Positions 45,636-56,670 of a DNA stretch of 64,000 nucleotides are shown here, piece by piece. Position 1 is the first letter of the stretch. The number at the start of each line of letters is the position of its first letter. The position numbers and the translations under genes are program-made. Source of the DNA: Notolepis coatsorum (Eukaryota > Chordata > Actinopteri > Aulopiformes > Paralepididae); assembly GCA_963971535.1 (NCBI GenBank), contig OZ020587.1, positions 159,973,856-160,037,855 on the forward strand, read 5' to 3'. The notes below the pieces were generated by a model. It saw nothing but the letters and a program-made list of their open reading frames with translations, was not told where the DNA came from and ran no database searches.

Positions 45636-45869
45636 TTGCCTATACTAAATCTATACCTACCAACCTACTGCTTTTACTGTCCTACAACTACCCTACACTC
45701 AGGGGTGTAAAAAGTACCAAGAAATTATACTTAAGTGAAAGTATGGGTACTGTCTCAAAATCGGACTCAAGTAAAAGTCAGAGTATCTGGCTAAAAACAC
45801 ACTTGAGTAAAAGTCAAAAAGTCCTACTTTTAAATGTACTTAAGTACTAAAAAGTAAAAGTACATAGAC

Positions 45870-45990
45870 CAGGGGTCTCAAACTCATTCCATCGTGGGCC
45901 AAGTTTTCATTTTAACTATACATTGCACCAGGTGAGTTAGTTGAAGAGGTGAGCCAATTAGTGAAATCATCAGCTGGTGTTTAGTCAGGA
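45870..45990 (+). mobile_element. Second hAT-type end inside the first
   Basis: CAGGGGTCTCAAACTCATTC is the left end of a different fish hAT-like family. I cannot find its right end; it gives way to the LINE fragment at 45993. Confidence 0.5.
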
Positions 45991-45992
45991 GA

Positions 45993-46220
45993 ATGAGGCT
46001 GGCAGGTCACTGCCAGAGACACCATGAGATGCCAACCAGCAAACTTGTACTGTGGGAACCAACACACGGGCATCGATCACGAGGACGTCCCACGTTAACC
46101 TATGTGGACGTACTCAGGAGAGATGTGGGAACAGAAAGCACCGGCGAGCTAGCCAGATGCATGGAGGATCGGGATGACTGGAAGCACCGATGGAGGGCCC
46201 GTCCGAGGACGACCTAGATA
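45993..46220 (+). pseudogene. LINE ORF2 C-terminal fragment, another family
   Basis: A 74-codon frame, RLAGHCQRHHE...KLVLWEPTHGHRSRGRP...LTYVDVLRRD...MEDRDDWKHR, ending in a stop. This His/Arg-rich tail with RGRPxLTYxD is typical of the end of RT proteins in several non-LTR families and differs from the LINE at 42652. Confidence 0.6.
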
Positions 46221-46368
46221 GAAGCAGACACTCTGCCCACAATGGAATGTGTTCTGTGATAGACAATGCTGAAATGAAAGAACAGAGGACACTTTTTTTG
46301 CATTCAAATAATTTAATGCACTTCTTTTTTGAAGGTAAACTAACATGGACGGCATTCACACCACAGCA

Positions 46369-46568
46369 TGAATAATATCACAATATTAAAAACAGAATGG
46401 TGTATCCCTGAATAATATCACAATATTAACCACAGCATACTGGATTATCCTGAATAATATCACAATATTAAAGGCAGAATACTCGAGTACCCTGAATAAT
46501 ATCACAATATTAAAGACAGAATACTGGAGTACCCTGAATAATATCACAATATTAACCACAGCATAATG
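46369..46568. repeat. 42-bp minisatellite
   Basis: Five units beginning TGAATAATATCACAATATTA, followed by variable AA(A/C)NACAG(A/C)AT(A/G) text. They lie directly after the LINE fragment within the hAT remnant. Confidence 0.9.
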
Positions 46569-47029
46569 CGGATCTGACTGTCTATTCTTCTGATAGCAGG
46601 TGTTTAATCAAAGATCCCCGCTTTCTAGTGTTGCACAAGGACCAATCAGCATGAGTATGGGCGGGTTCATTTTCCATTGATGGGGATTTGATTGGCTGTT
46701 TACCTGTGGTCGCAGGATTAATAACGTTAACGTTAGTTCGGCCAGATACACAATTAAAATATACGAATTAAAATGGTTGGACCTGTGAGATTTGTACTTT
46801 GTACTTTGTAGGTCTGCATTTTAAATGTAAGGAGTAAAAAGTATGTTTTTTTCCTCTGAAATGTAATGGAGTAAAAGTACAAAGTATACAAACCTAATAA
46901 TACTCGAGTAAAGTACAAATCCCCCAAAACAGTACTTAAGTATTGTAACGAAGTACAATTACTCAAGTACTTTACACCCCTGCCTACACTCTAATCATAG
47001 TAAACATTATAATCATAACAACCTACCTC

Positions 47030-47310
47030 AGCAACGCCTCTACCACCTGAGACAGTTAAGGAAGTTCAGAGTATCTGGGAAGATACTCCAGTCCTTCTAC
47101 TCCGGAGCTGTAAAGAGCATCTTGACTGGAAACATCACTGCCTGGTATGGAAACAGCACGGCACAGGACAAGAAGGCCCTACAGAGAGTGGTGCGCTCAG
47201 CCGAGTAAATATCCCTTACTAGTTAAGCTGATGGCCAGTATGACTTACTACCAGTGTCTTTATACCTGTATCACTGTACATATTAATACTACAACTCTGT
47301 ACATACATCT
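47030..47310 (+). pseudogene. LINE ORF2 fragment and 3' UTR (plus strand)
   Basis: 47038-47215 encodes the segment LRQLRKFRVSGK-ILQSFYSG-AV with TGNITAWYGNSTAQDKKAL and RVVRSAE, as in the LINE at 42652. It then passes straight into a 3' UTR block (CCAGTATGACTTACTACCAG, TTTATACCTGTATCACTGTA), so about 80 codons between are deleted. Confidence 0.75.
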
Positions 47311-48205
47311 GTAGATTCAAGATTCAAGAGTTTTATTTGTCACATACATACACGAGACATGCAGTGAAATGTAGGTGGCCATGCCCGCCTTGATTGTGCA
47401 AAAATACAAATAAAATTAAATAGACATGATAAAAGTTATACAAATAAAATACAATGCTAAGCTTAAGAATAAAGGCAATGAGTAATATATAAATAAAATA
47501 TATATTTTTTAAAGTTACCTTTTTTGTAGTGCATTTGTGTGTGGGGTGTGTGAGAGTGTAAATGAGTACAGTATGTGTGCTTGTGTGCGTGTGTATGTTC
47601 ATGTGTGCTTGTGTGTGGAGAGATTAGTGTTCAGTGTTCTGATGGCCTGGGGGAAGAAGCCGAGTTTTGAGTCTCTCCGTTTTTGCCGCATGAATGCGGA
47701 GGTGCTTGCCTGACCACAGCAGCTTGAATAAACCGTTGTTTGGGGTGATGACGAGGGTCCTTTTTATTCTGCAGGCTCTGGATCTGCACCTCCTTCCTGG
47801 TGTACAGGTCCTGCAGGGGTGGTAGAGCGATACCTGTAGTACGCTCTGCTGAGCGCACCACTCTCTGTTGTAGGGCCTTCCTGTCCTGGGCAGTGCAATT
47901 GCCAAACCAGGCAGTGATATTCCCAGTCAGGATGCTCTCCACAGCCACGGAATAGAAGGACTGGAGTATCTTCCCTGATACTCTGTACTTCCTTAATGGT
48001 CTCAGGTGATAAGAGGCGCTGCTTCGCCTTCTTTAGCACATAGTTTGTGTGTGTAGACCATGTCAGGTCCTCCGTCATGAGGGCTCCCAGGTACCCGAAA
48101 CTGCTCACCCCACGTCCACAATATTCCCATTTATCCACAATGGCGTGTGTCCCCTGCTGTATTCTCCTCAAATCCACTAAATGATATCTCCATCTGTACA
48201 TATCC
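47311..48205 (-). pseudogene. LINE ORF2 3' half and tail (minus strand)
   Basis: The tail at 47311-47345 reads, complemented, GACAAATAAAACTCTTGAAT. The coding part 47624-48201 matches the same RT C-terminal region (SILTGNITAWFGN, RVVRSAERTTGIALPPLQ) across at least two frame changes. It is 5'-truncated near 48205. Confidence 0.75.
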
Positions 48206-48704
48206 CTTAACTATACACTCTTACTAGTTACACTGGTGGCCAGTATGACTTAAGTGTCTTTATACCTGTATCACTGTACATATGAATACAACTCTGTACA
48301 TACATCTGATAGCACTATTATTCAGTACTACCAATTTATATATTTTATACCCAGTTTAATTACCTGTACATTGTAGATTACATTTGCACTCTGGTTGGAT
48401 GCCAAACTTCTTTTCGTTATACTGTATTTATATTAATTGTATATATCCACTATATATCCATATCCGTCTGAATACACCTGCATATAATCCTTCTATATAC
48501 CTGACACACCTGCATATAACCCATAACACTGTATGATAGCATGTACAATAATGCTGTATATACACACGATATATTCTTATTGTATATATATCTATCCACA
48601 TCAGTCTGTAAATACAATCCTTTACATATCTGTCTGTAGATACTATATATCTGTACATAGATATCTTTTACTAGTTACACTGCTGGCCAGTATGACTTAC
48701 TACC
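48206..48704 (+). repeat. LINE 3' UTR blocks
   Basis: Two more copies of the UTR block with CCAGTATGACTTA and GTCTTTATACCTGTATCACT (48225-48440 and 48665-48704). The second is cut by the element at 48708 and resumes at 51753. Between them is AT-rich sequence without a gene. Confidence 0.6.
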
Positions 48705-48826
48705 ATTGGGTCTCATTCCCGAATATTTTCCAAAGAGTTCTCTTGGAAGACTTATCTTGGAACCGACTGAGACAGAATCTACGACAAGTTCACTCCGAGT
48801 CCTCAACGCGCTGGGAAGATGGCTTA

Positions 48827-49473
48827 TTGCTTATTAACAGCGGAGGAGTGCTGCCGAGTGCTTCCGCGTTTTCCCTGATTGGCTGCGACACGGCCCGCGG
48901 CAGGCGCGGCAGCCGCAGAGCGGAGCGGCGCCGCGGAGCGGCAGAGCTTGCGGCATTATGTAGCCGTAATCCGCAATGATTTTCATTTGAAGCTTAGCTC
49001 ACCTGGCAGCGCTGCGGTCCTGCGGTCCTGCGGTCCGCTGGTGACAAGTTTGAATCCCATCAATTTTTTTTTTTTTTTTTTTAACATGTATTCTTTCGCC
49101 GGTTAAGGTTAGGCATGGTTAAGGTTAAGGTTAGGCATTGTTTCGGAGTTGGTTAAGGTTAGAAGGGTTAAGTTTAGGCGCTGTTAAGGAGCTGGTTAAG
49201 GTTAGAGTTTGTCTTAGAGAATGGCAATATTCTTTCTATGGTTAAGGTTAAGGTTAGGCATGGTTAAGGTTAAGGTTAAGGTTAGGCATTGTTTCGGAGT
49301 TGGTTAAGGTTAGAAGGGTTAAGTTTAGGCGCTGTTAAGGAGCTGGTTAAGGTTAGCGTTTGTCTTAGAGAATGGCAATAGACAGCCTATTTCCGAACTG
49401 CCGCTCTCTCGCGCTGCCGCGGTCACATGGTCACATTGTCACATTCTTGCACTCCTCCGCTGTTAATAAGCAA
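48827..49473. mobile_element. 647-bp element with perfect 25-bp inverted ends
   Basis: Arms 48827-48851 and 49449-49473 are perfect complements, starting TTGCTTATTAACAGCGGAGG. Outside are imperfect direct copies of about 18 bp, GGGAAGATGGCTTA at 48813-48826 and GGGAAGATGTCTTA at 49479-49492. The long outer repeat does not fit the usual duplication of the common DNA transposon families. The interior has a very GC-rich patch (48893-48955). Confidence 0.6.
49101..49380. repeat. 139-bp tandem duplication of GGTTAAGG text
   Basis: Two copies, each opening with several GGTTAAGGTTAGGCAT units and passing through TTTCGGAGTTGG and GGCGCTGTTAAGGAGCTGG to AGAGAATGGCAATA. It resembles interspersed GGTTAG-like text in other fish, not true telomere repeat. 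Confidence 0.85.
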
Positions 49474-50679
49474 CACGCGGGAAGATGTCTTAACCTGTTA
49501 AGCTGTAGCCCTATTTTCAGAAATCTCGCCTAAAGGTAAATGCCTAAGTAAATGGAAGATTGCTCCACTTCTACAAGGCCAATTTGCATGTTCTTGGTAT
49601 CTAGGAACATCTAGGGACCTGGGGGTATGCATCTCCAGTGTCAGAAATATTGTGTCTGTTACTAGGCTTGAGTAAATTGTAATGAAAAAAGGGAGAATAT
49701 GAATTATGATTTATTTTTGCATCTGTGCCTGTGAATAACACCATGTTACAATTGTGAGCAAGCCGAGCTCGCTCACTGAGCCCATTCAGCACCTTCTTGA
49801 GATCAAGTGTAAAAAAAATCTAAGCAAATGAATAAAGGGAAGATGATTAAACAAGGATTTGTAGATACAGTAATAAATGATAAATGAAAATATACACTTT
49901 GACTACTGTTTTGATAGGGTTATGGTATTTACTCTTGGCTAAAAATAAATAAATAAAAAAAACAGAACCTCTCAACATCCAAGGGCCCACATGTGGGCCC
50001 TCATGAGGATGATTCGTGACACGCCACTTTGCCGACCTCTAGCGGCTTGGGTTTGCATTTCTTTTAATACAATATATAGATATAATTAAAGCCCTATTTG
50101 TTGCCTGTCAATTGCCCTTTCAGGTGACAGAATCCGTTCAGCGGTTCTTTACATGTTACATGCCAATATGTGAGGCGTGCGCCAAAGTACACATTACCAC
50201 CCCCGACCTCCGGGGGCTCTAGCTCCGTCAATCATTTGGCGATCTCGAAACGTTTTGGACAGGGTTGTAGCCAATGAGTGTGGCTTTCCAATGATATCCC
50301 ATGATATGATAATTGGGGATCTAATACGGTCTCTATTGATCGATGTATGATAAAGAAAAGCAGGGTCCCCCTACGGGCTTAACAGGATTTATTAATGACT
50401 CAAACTTGTCTCAGCTGTGATGCCGCGATGAGGAATTTCACCGCTCTGAAACATGAATGCGCGTTCCCGTCCGAAGCTCCTTATAAGGCAGCCAATACAG
50501 AAGTGTGCAGATGAAATCGCAAAAAGTCAATAGTTAGACACACCTGTCCAGCTCATTAGAATGCAACTAAAGATAGGATGCAGCCGTGTGAAAATGGTTG
50601 CCGATAGGAAGCGCTTTGCAACCGATCAAAATGAGATTAGATTAATTGTATCGTCATCATATAGTACAGCTCGTGGTGC

Positions 50680-50988
50680 GCGCGCACACACACACGCAGT
50701 ACTGTATAGCCTACGCACGTAATGAATGAACGCAGTATAGGCTTATATTATTCTAATCATGACTTGTTTTATTAGGAGAGCAGCAAATATACTGCACTGC
50801 CCGCCCCGTAGACTTAGTCCACCATGCAGTCCGCCCGACTCTGGCGGCCTTAATATGTGTACTGTACTTACTGTACGTAGGTAGGGCAGAGCATAGTATC
50901 TACTAAATCCTAATGAAACAAGTAATTAGAATAATATAAGCCTATATACTGTTCATTCATTAGACACAGGCTATACTGGCGCACACAA
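50680..50988. repeat. 300-bp imperfect palindrome
   Basis: Outer arms pair GCGC(G)CACAC...GCAGTACTGTATAGCC with GGCTATACTGGCGCACAC. Inner arms pair AGGCTTATATTATTCTAAT (50739-50757) with ATTAGAATAATATAAGCCT (50926-50944). The loop is about 140 bp and GC-richer. Probably a foldback MITE; no target duplication was identified. Confidence 0.75.
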
Positions 50989-51100
50989 GACTTATGGAAT
51001 ATTAATGCAGTCTATTTCCACGCAATTAGCTTTAGTTTTTATTTATCCACTGTCATTTCAGTGTTGGTGTATATGCTATATAGTGTATTTCAATATCAGT

Positions 51101-51236
51101 TTAATTGATTAATGATATATTCGAAGGAATGCAGGTTTATAGCTATATCAAACAAAGGTCTGTCCCATTGTATACCAATCAATGGGATATATTGCATGTT
51201 GACCTGCATTCTTTCAAATGTATAATTAATCATTAA
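51101..51236. repeat. 136-bp hairpin
   Basis: Arms around TTAATGATATAT-TCGAAGGAATGCAGGT (from 51109) and ACCTGCATTCTTTCAAATG-TATAATTAATCATTAA pair over about 35 bp with few mismatches. A second short inverted pair, CCCATTG/CAATGGG, lies in the loop. It could be a MITE or an RNA hairpin. Confidence 0.65.
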
Positions 51237-51752
51237 AACAGATATGTAACAAATAAGAAATACAAATTCCGCAGAAGGCATTAAATAATTATTATTTTCA
51301 ATCATTTCACAATAATTGCATAATTGTGTTTGAATATCTGAGTAATTAAAGAGATTATACATTTGTCCAAAATAGCTGGTTCAGATATGGTTAATCCAGC
51401 TGCCCTGTGATCAGATGAATCCATATTATTTATTTTTCCGACATCAAATGCGTAATCTCTTATAGTACAAATATTGTCATATTTATTTTAATTATGATTA
51501 AGTAATTAATTCCAAGGAGGCCTGTAGCGTTGCCATGAAGGAATCACTATGAGAACACAGTCTTGTCAAGTTAATAAAATGTTCAATCAGTCAATCAATC
51601 ATAAGTGTGCTCCTCAGCACTCTTAAATTCTGCTCTCAGCCACGCTCAAATCCGATCTCAGGAACATTTGGGGAATCACTCTACTAGCGCTGATATGTCT
51701 TAAATTGGCCTGAGGAAATTTTTTGTCGTAAATCCGTTCGGGAATGAAACCC

Positions 51753-51965
51753 ATTGTCTTTATACCTGTATCACTTTCCATATTAATACTACAATTCTGG
51801 CACTATTACTCATTTATATATTTTTCATCCAGTTTAATCACCTGTACATTGTATATTACTATTGCACTTTCCCGTTACATTTGCACTCTGGTTGGATGTC
51901 AAACCTCTTTTGGTTGTACTGTACAGTACTTGTGCTGCATGATGACAATACATGAATCTAGTCTA
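51753..51965 (+). repeat. LINE 3' UTR, continuation
   Basis: Resumes the UTR interrupted at 48704 (GTCTTTATACCTGTATCACT, CACTCTGGTTGGATGTCAAA) and ends near ATGACAATACATGAATCTAG, a common LINE tail form. Confidence 0.6.
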
Positions 51966-52074
51966 ATCTGGAGGTCATAATGGTTTGACCCATCAATCAT
52001 CTAAATTAGACATTTAAGAAGACGTTAAGTCCCCAGATTCTGGACAGCAGGTTTGGTGATAATCGTGTGGAAAA

Positions 52075-52336
52075 AAAGTGGACCCAAGATTTTTCTTTTT
52101 TTATATATATTTTTTTCCCTCCTTTTTCCGATTTTTCTCCCATCCCACTGTTAGTCGTTACGCCAATTCCCAACCCCCTTCCTGGTTGTTGCGCACCCCC
52201 CCCTACTGTTGGTCGGGGAGGCCGGAGACTATCACATGCTTTCCTCCAACACATGTGCAGCCAGCCTTGGCTCGAACCCAGCGTCTCCTGCGTTGGTGGC
52301 GAGTGCCTTGCCCACTACACCACCTAGCCGCCCCAA
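52075..52336 (-). mobile_element. tRNA-headed SINE (inverted)
   Basis: Complement of a head sharing GGGGCGGCTAGGTGGTGTAG and GGGCAAGG with the SINE at 44659, and a B-box GGTTCGAGCC. The body continues with CACATGTGTTGGAGGAAAGC and ends in an A-rich tail on the minus strand. Its flanks show no clear duplication. Confidence 0.8.
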
Positions 52337-52631
52337 GAGAACATTCTTGACAAAATTGATGGTCGTCGCCACATGTCAATGATTCAGCCAGATTCTGCAG
52401 TTATCTGCTTCGCTAAAACATCATGGATTGTACACCAATCCAGTATAAATAAAACCTATACAGCCACAGGTTTACAGCAAATTAAATATACAATTATTCT
52501 AAGCTAAAATATAAAAACGTTGACCCGTTTTCTAATAGCCCATTAGTCCTTGTATAAAGAGTTCAGTTAACTAGAACATGAACTGTACTACAAAGCCCAT
52601 TGTTGGTGGTAGGGCTCTCCTGTTGTGTTTA
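52337..52631. other. Non-coding stretch
   Basis: AT-rich; I see no gene or repeat that can be supported. Confidence 0.4.
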
Positions 52632-52820
52632 AGCCTTTCACTACCACTACAGAAGGTTAACCCTTTACTATCACACTACAGATGGTTAACGGTCTGTAGT
52701 GTGATAGTAAAGGGTTAACCTTCTGTAGTGTGGTAGTGGAAGGGTTAACCGGCTGTCGTGCGGCAGTATTGTCGCAGTGAAAGGGTTAACCATTTAGTAG
52801 TGTGGCAGTGAAAGGGTTAA
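52632..52820. repeat. TTAA-phased repeat units
   Basis: About two direct units followed by four inverted ones, of the type TTAACCCTTTACTATCACAC. One inverted unit has a longer variant with GCAGTATTGTCGCAGTGAAA, which also occurs next to the TTAA at 59976. Confidence 0.8.
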
Positions 52821-53206
52821 GTGAATCATGGATAGGGCCTTCAAAGAATAGCAGTTGAGCAATAGGACTAAAGAGAAAGCACAACACAAACTTGTCAAGT
52901 ACAGTTTAATAGAAAAAGAAAATACAAATAAAATAAATTTATATACAAATACATATTATACAAAGATGAGACAAGTCAGCAATACAATATCTTAAGGTCC
53001 CATATTGTAGTCATTTTCAACAAGTGAAATAGGTTCGAGGTCCCCCTAAACATGTATCTTTGCTGAAAAATACAAAAGACAAATTATGCATTCTAGCAGC
53101 CTCCATACCCATGTTTCAGTTTGGCGTCTCTACCTTTTTTGGATGTGTGTGAGATTATGTGCAAAATAAAATCAGCATTGTTTTTCAGTGAAGTGCTCCT
53201 TTACAC

Positions 53207-53760
53207 CAGTGGTGCCCAACCAGTCGACCGCAATCGACAGGTAGATCGCGGGCTGATTTCAAGTAGATCTTGATTAATAAAATTTGATTAAAAAAAAAAA
53301 AAAAAATCTTTTTGCAAAATCAACTAAATCAAATCAAATTTATTTGTAAGGCCCGACAACACACGTTAATGTCCCCATGGGCCAGACATGTCTTCTTTAA
53401 ACAAGTCAAGAAGAAACATAACAATAAGTCAAGAACAAAACAAGAACACCATAAGGTCCAACAAATTTAAAATAAATGCAAATAAATGAATGAATGAATG
53501 AATGAATGAATGAATGAATGAATGAATGAATGAATGAATGAATGAATGAATGAATGAATGAATGAATGAATGCAAACTCACTAAAACCTAATAGGGAAAA
53601 AATGCTCCACAGGCAGTGTGGAGGAGAGAAACCTTAGAAGGGCCATTCAAGGGCCTTGTTGTTAATTACAACAAGCAATGCTGTGTTATTTAAGGACTCG
53701 GCACTGACAGATTTGTGTTAATTGTGCTGCTTTTATAAAGCCTCAAATGACGGCTTACAA
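53207..53760 (+). mobile_element. hAT-type terminus with a nested repeat
   Basis: CAGTGGTGCCCAACCAGTCG and GTAGATCGCGGGCTGATTTC form a known kind of fish hAT end. Text up to AAAATCAACT resumes at ACAACAAGCAATGCTGTGTT (about 53667). An insert between them (53329-53655) contains AAATCAAATTTATTTGTAAG-like LINE-tail text and a tetranucleotide array. A shorter copy without the insert is at 62737. Confidence 0.6.
53486..53572. repeat. (TGAA)n microsatellite
   Basis: Over twenty perfect TGAA units. Confidence 0.97.
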
Positions 53761-54407
53761 TATTTCATGAAAGCAAAGTGTTTTGTTTGTCTAAGATTTA
53801 GAAAGGTTTAAACTTTACAGCACTGACACAGTTGAACAAAGTGCTGTACAAGTCCCACAACATTAAAAAATAAATAAAAATAAAAATGTATCTTGAAGCT
53901 TCGAATTAAAATCGAATCTCGGCCCCAAAGCTTCGAATTCCAAAAAAAAATCGAAGGTCAGCCCTACTAAGGATAGCTCATTATATCAACAGTGTTGTTG
54001 TTTGCAGGCTTGCAGCTGTTGGTTAGCTAGCTATCGTTCTCAGTTGGCTAACATTAGCTAATACTGGCCTACCTTTTAATTCGCAATGGAATGGCTAGCT
54101 AACTAACTGTACAAATTGATGTGATCGGGATGAGACCGTAATTTGTACAGTTGGCTGGATTGGGGGTGGCCAGCTGGCTAGCTTTTCAATCAATCAAGCG
54201 GGCAGTTCGTAGTGCAGTAGCTGGCTGGATAGCTGTTGTATTGTGGATTAAGGTAGCCAGCTGGCTGGCTGGCAGTTCGTGGTGCAGTAGCTGGCTAGAT
54301 AGCTGGCTAATGTTGGCCAATATAGCTGTAACTGAATGATACTAGCCTTATGTGGTCTTATGAGTTTCAGTTCATAGGAAAATATTTTGACTAATGGTCA
54401 GAAGTAA
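53761..54407. other. Non-coding stretch
   Basis: No gene. It has dense GCTAGC/GCTGGC text at 54020-54310, a mildly repetitive block. Confidence 0.4.
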
Positions 54408-54652
54408 ATTAACTGTATATACTCTCTTTTAGAAACTGTCTCTTAAACAGTACTGTATATCTTGTATGTCATAAATGGCTGGATGTAACAGTACTGTTTA
54501 TCTGTATGTCAAATGTTATGAATTGAAAATGGGGGACTCTGATGTAAACAAGACGAAAGTCTTTCTCTGGTCTGCCTCCAATTGTGTGTATTGAGCCGTA
54601 CTGTATTGTACCCATTCTGCAATCTGTTAATAAAATGTTCATCAATCAATCT
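54408..54652 (+). repeat. TCAA-tailed family, copy 6
   Basis: Same landmarks as copy 1, with ATCAATCAATC at the end. It is shortened in the CTGCCTCC-AATTGTG part. Confidence 0.75.
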
Positions 54653-56236
54653 GTTATGCTTAACATGCAGTACTATTAACTTTACTTAATTTCTAAGATT
54701 AGATCATTTAGTTATTTTTAAATGTCTGATCTAAAGATAAACAAAGGGTTTTAAAAGTGTTATACCGGTATTTATCTTCTCTTATAGTACCAGAGAGAAG
54801 CTGAGGAGAATCGACCAGCAACAAAAGCAAAATTGTTAAAAAAAAAATAATAATATCTTTATTTTTTTACATTTTAAGATTTAACATTTTTCCCTGTGGT
54901 ATCGAAAATGGTATTGAATATCGATACTTTTCAAGATATCGTATCGAAGTTCGAAATTCCAGTATCGTGACCAGTGGTGCGTTATTGAAATTATCTGGGG
55001 TTGCACGCTCCACTCCCGCGATTGCGCATTTAATGTCCCCTCGCTTGAGCACAGACTAAAGACAGTGCCTAATTGCCTCTACGAATAGAATGTAACACAT
55101 GTCTTCACAACAAGTTAGGTGTGAATGTATCTGAGAACGTATTTAACACACCTGACGACCGGCGCTATTGATATGCAAAGAGCGAGTACTCCGTGCAACC
55201 CCGTCCCATGAAGAACGCATGCCTGATTGTGACAACACTAGTGTTGTCAGTTGCAATGTGACAGCTCTGTTTACACATCATTCCTATTCCCTTTTAATTG
55301 TACATATATCATTTTTGTTTTGATTGTATTGTTCCACTTTTGCTTTGGCAATGTAAACTCGGTTTTCTCATGCCCATTGAATTGAGTGCGTGTTGTCCGT
55401 GTATGCAGAGTGTGAAATAAATGGGTCATGGACCGTCATGCTGCCTGCATGCCCAACGTGAGAAGTTAGCCTCGTCATTCTTGTAATTGCTACACTACAC
55501 CGTTACAATGATATATAAAATATCATATTATATTATATACCCATTCAATATGCACATGACAGAAAATATTATATGACATATAATATGTGACTCGCCGTGA
55601 CCAAACCCGATTTGATCCGCAAAGGGGGAGGTGCTCTGAAATGAAGAAAATGTCTTGCTGTTTAGAAAATCCTAAAAATCGAAATCTTGATTTTTTTTAC
55701 ATATTTGAATTGTCATTGATGTGTTCCCTTATTTGCCCTTAGTTGCAAACTTAAATACAACTTGTAAATGAGGTAATTATTGTTATAATAGTTCCACAAA
55801 TTTTCTTCCAAGTGAGGAGAAAAAACTACACGCGCGGGCTGTGGGCCTGTCCACAGGGGCCAAGTACTGTACTTAATAGGTGTTAACACACAGACGTCAT
55901 TAGCTTTAGAATAACACACTATTAATACACTATCTTAATGTTATAAGTTCAGATGATTTATAAGCAACGTAACGCAGTGTCTAAAAAAAAGATTAAAAAA
56001 AAAGAGGCCTTGACGGCCTTTATAAAACGTGTGTTTTAACTTAATTAAAAACCATTAAAACACAGTTCGAATTTTATGAGCGAACGAATTTCGGTAGGGT
56101 GCATTTTTTCCAACCTAATGGCTAAAAGTAAATTAATTTAATACGGAAACGGAATGATAAAAAATTGCTTTTTCATCGGCTTTTTCATTATTGTGGGGGC
56201 CCTGATGTAAACTGCGCTGGGGCGCGATGAGGGCGC
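54653..56236. other. Non-coding stretch
   Basis: AT-rich. The region 54890-54990 with repeated TATCGATA/TATCGAA text resembles the end of a decayed hAT element. The sequence ACCCATTCAATATGCACATG at about 55541 occurs inverted at about 57908. No gene is supported. Confidence 0.4.
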
Positions 56237-56240
56237 GTTA

Positions 56241-56641
56241 ACCCTTTCACTGCCACACTACAGAAGCGCTTAGTAATGCTTCGCCTCAACTCCGTTTCTG
56301 GTAGAACTAGTGAGCGAATCTTTAATATTTTTTTTGATTCATATTCAGAGGTAATTCGTCGAGATATTTATAATTGGTATTTAGCAAAACTAAATATTAG
56401 AAATATGGTAAAAAAACCTTTTTATCCGTCACTACCACACTACAGAAGGTTACCCTTTCACTGCCACACTACAGAAGCGCTTAGTAATGCTTCGCCTCAA
56501 CTCCGTTTCTGGTAGAACTAGTGAGCGAATCTTTAATATTTTTTTTGATTCATATTCAGAGGTAATTCGTCGAGATATTTATAATTGGTATTTATCAAAA
56601 ATAAATATTAGAAATATGGTAAAAAAAACTATTTATCCGTT
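56241..56641. repeat. 211-bp tandem duplication
   Basis: Two copies, each starting with TGCCACACTACAGAAGCGCT and running through TTCGCCTCAACTCCGTTTCT and AGGTAATTCGTCGAGATATT. A TTAACCC unit leads each copy. Frames across it are repeat by-products. Confidence 0.9.
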
Positions 56642-56670
56642 TTTTTATCCGTCATGACCACGGTGATCAT

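Larger units (their letters stand above)
45700..46982. mobile_element. hAT-type transposon remnant (1283 bp)
   Basis: Starts CAGGGGTGTAAAAAGTAC and ends TACTTTACACCCCTG. The 8-bp CCTACACT is present on both sides (45692-45699 and 46983-46990). The end regions are full of AAGTA(A)AAGTA repeats, a familiar fish hAT pattern. No transposase. The middle (45870-46780) holds other insertions. Confidence 0.85.
48708..51752. mobile_element. 3-kb terminal-inverted-repeat element, no transposase
   Basis: Left end GGGTCTCATTCCCGAA, right end complemented GGGTTTCATTCCCGAA. ATT lies outside both ends. The sequence outside, CTTACTACCA... / ...TGTCTTTATACC, is continuous in the uninterrupted UTR copy at 47244-47270, so the limits are supported by an empty site. 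A 3-bp duplication suggests PIF/Harbinger. The inside is a patchwork of inverted repeats, with no coding region I can support. Confidence 0.7.

Noticed and set aside
49101-49380. Internal telomere repeat
   Set aside because: Units are GGTTAAGG/GGTTAGGC mixtures, not TTAGGG, and form a 139-bp duplication.
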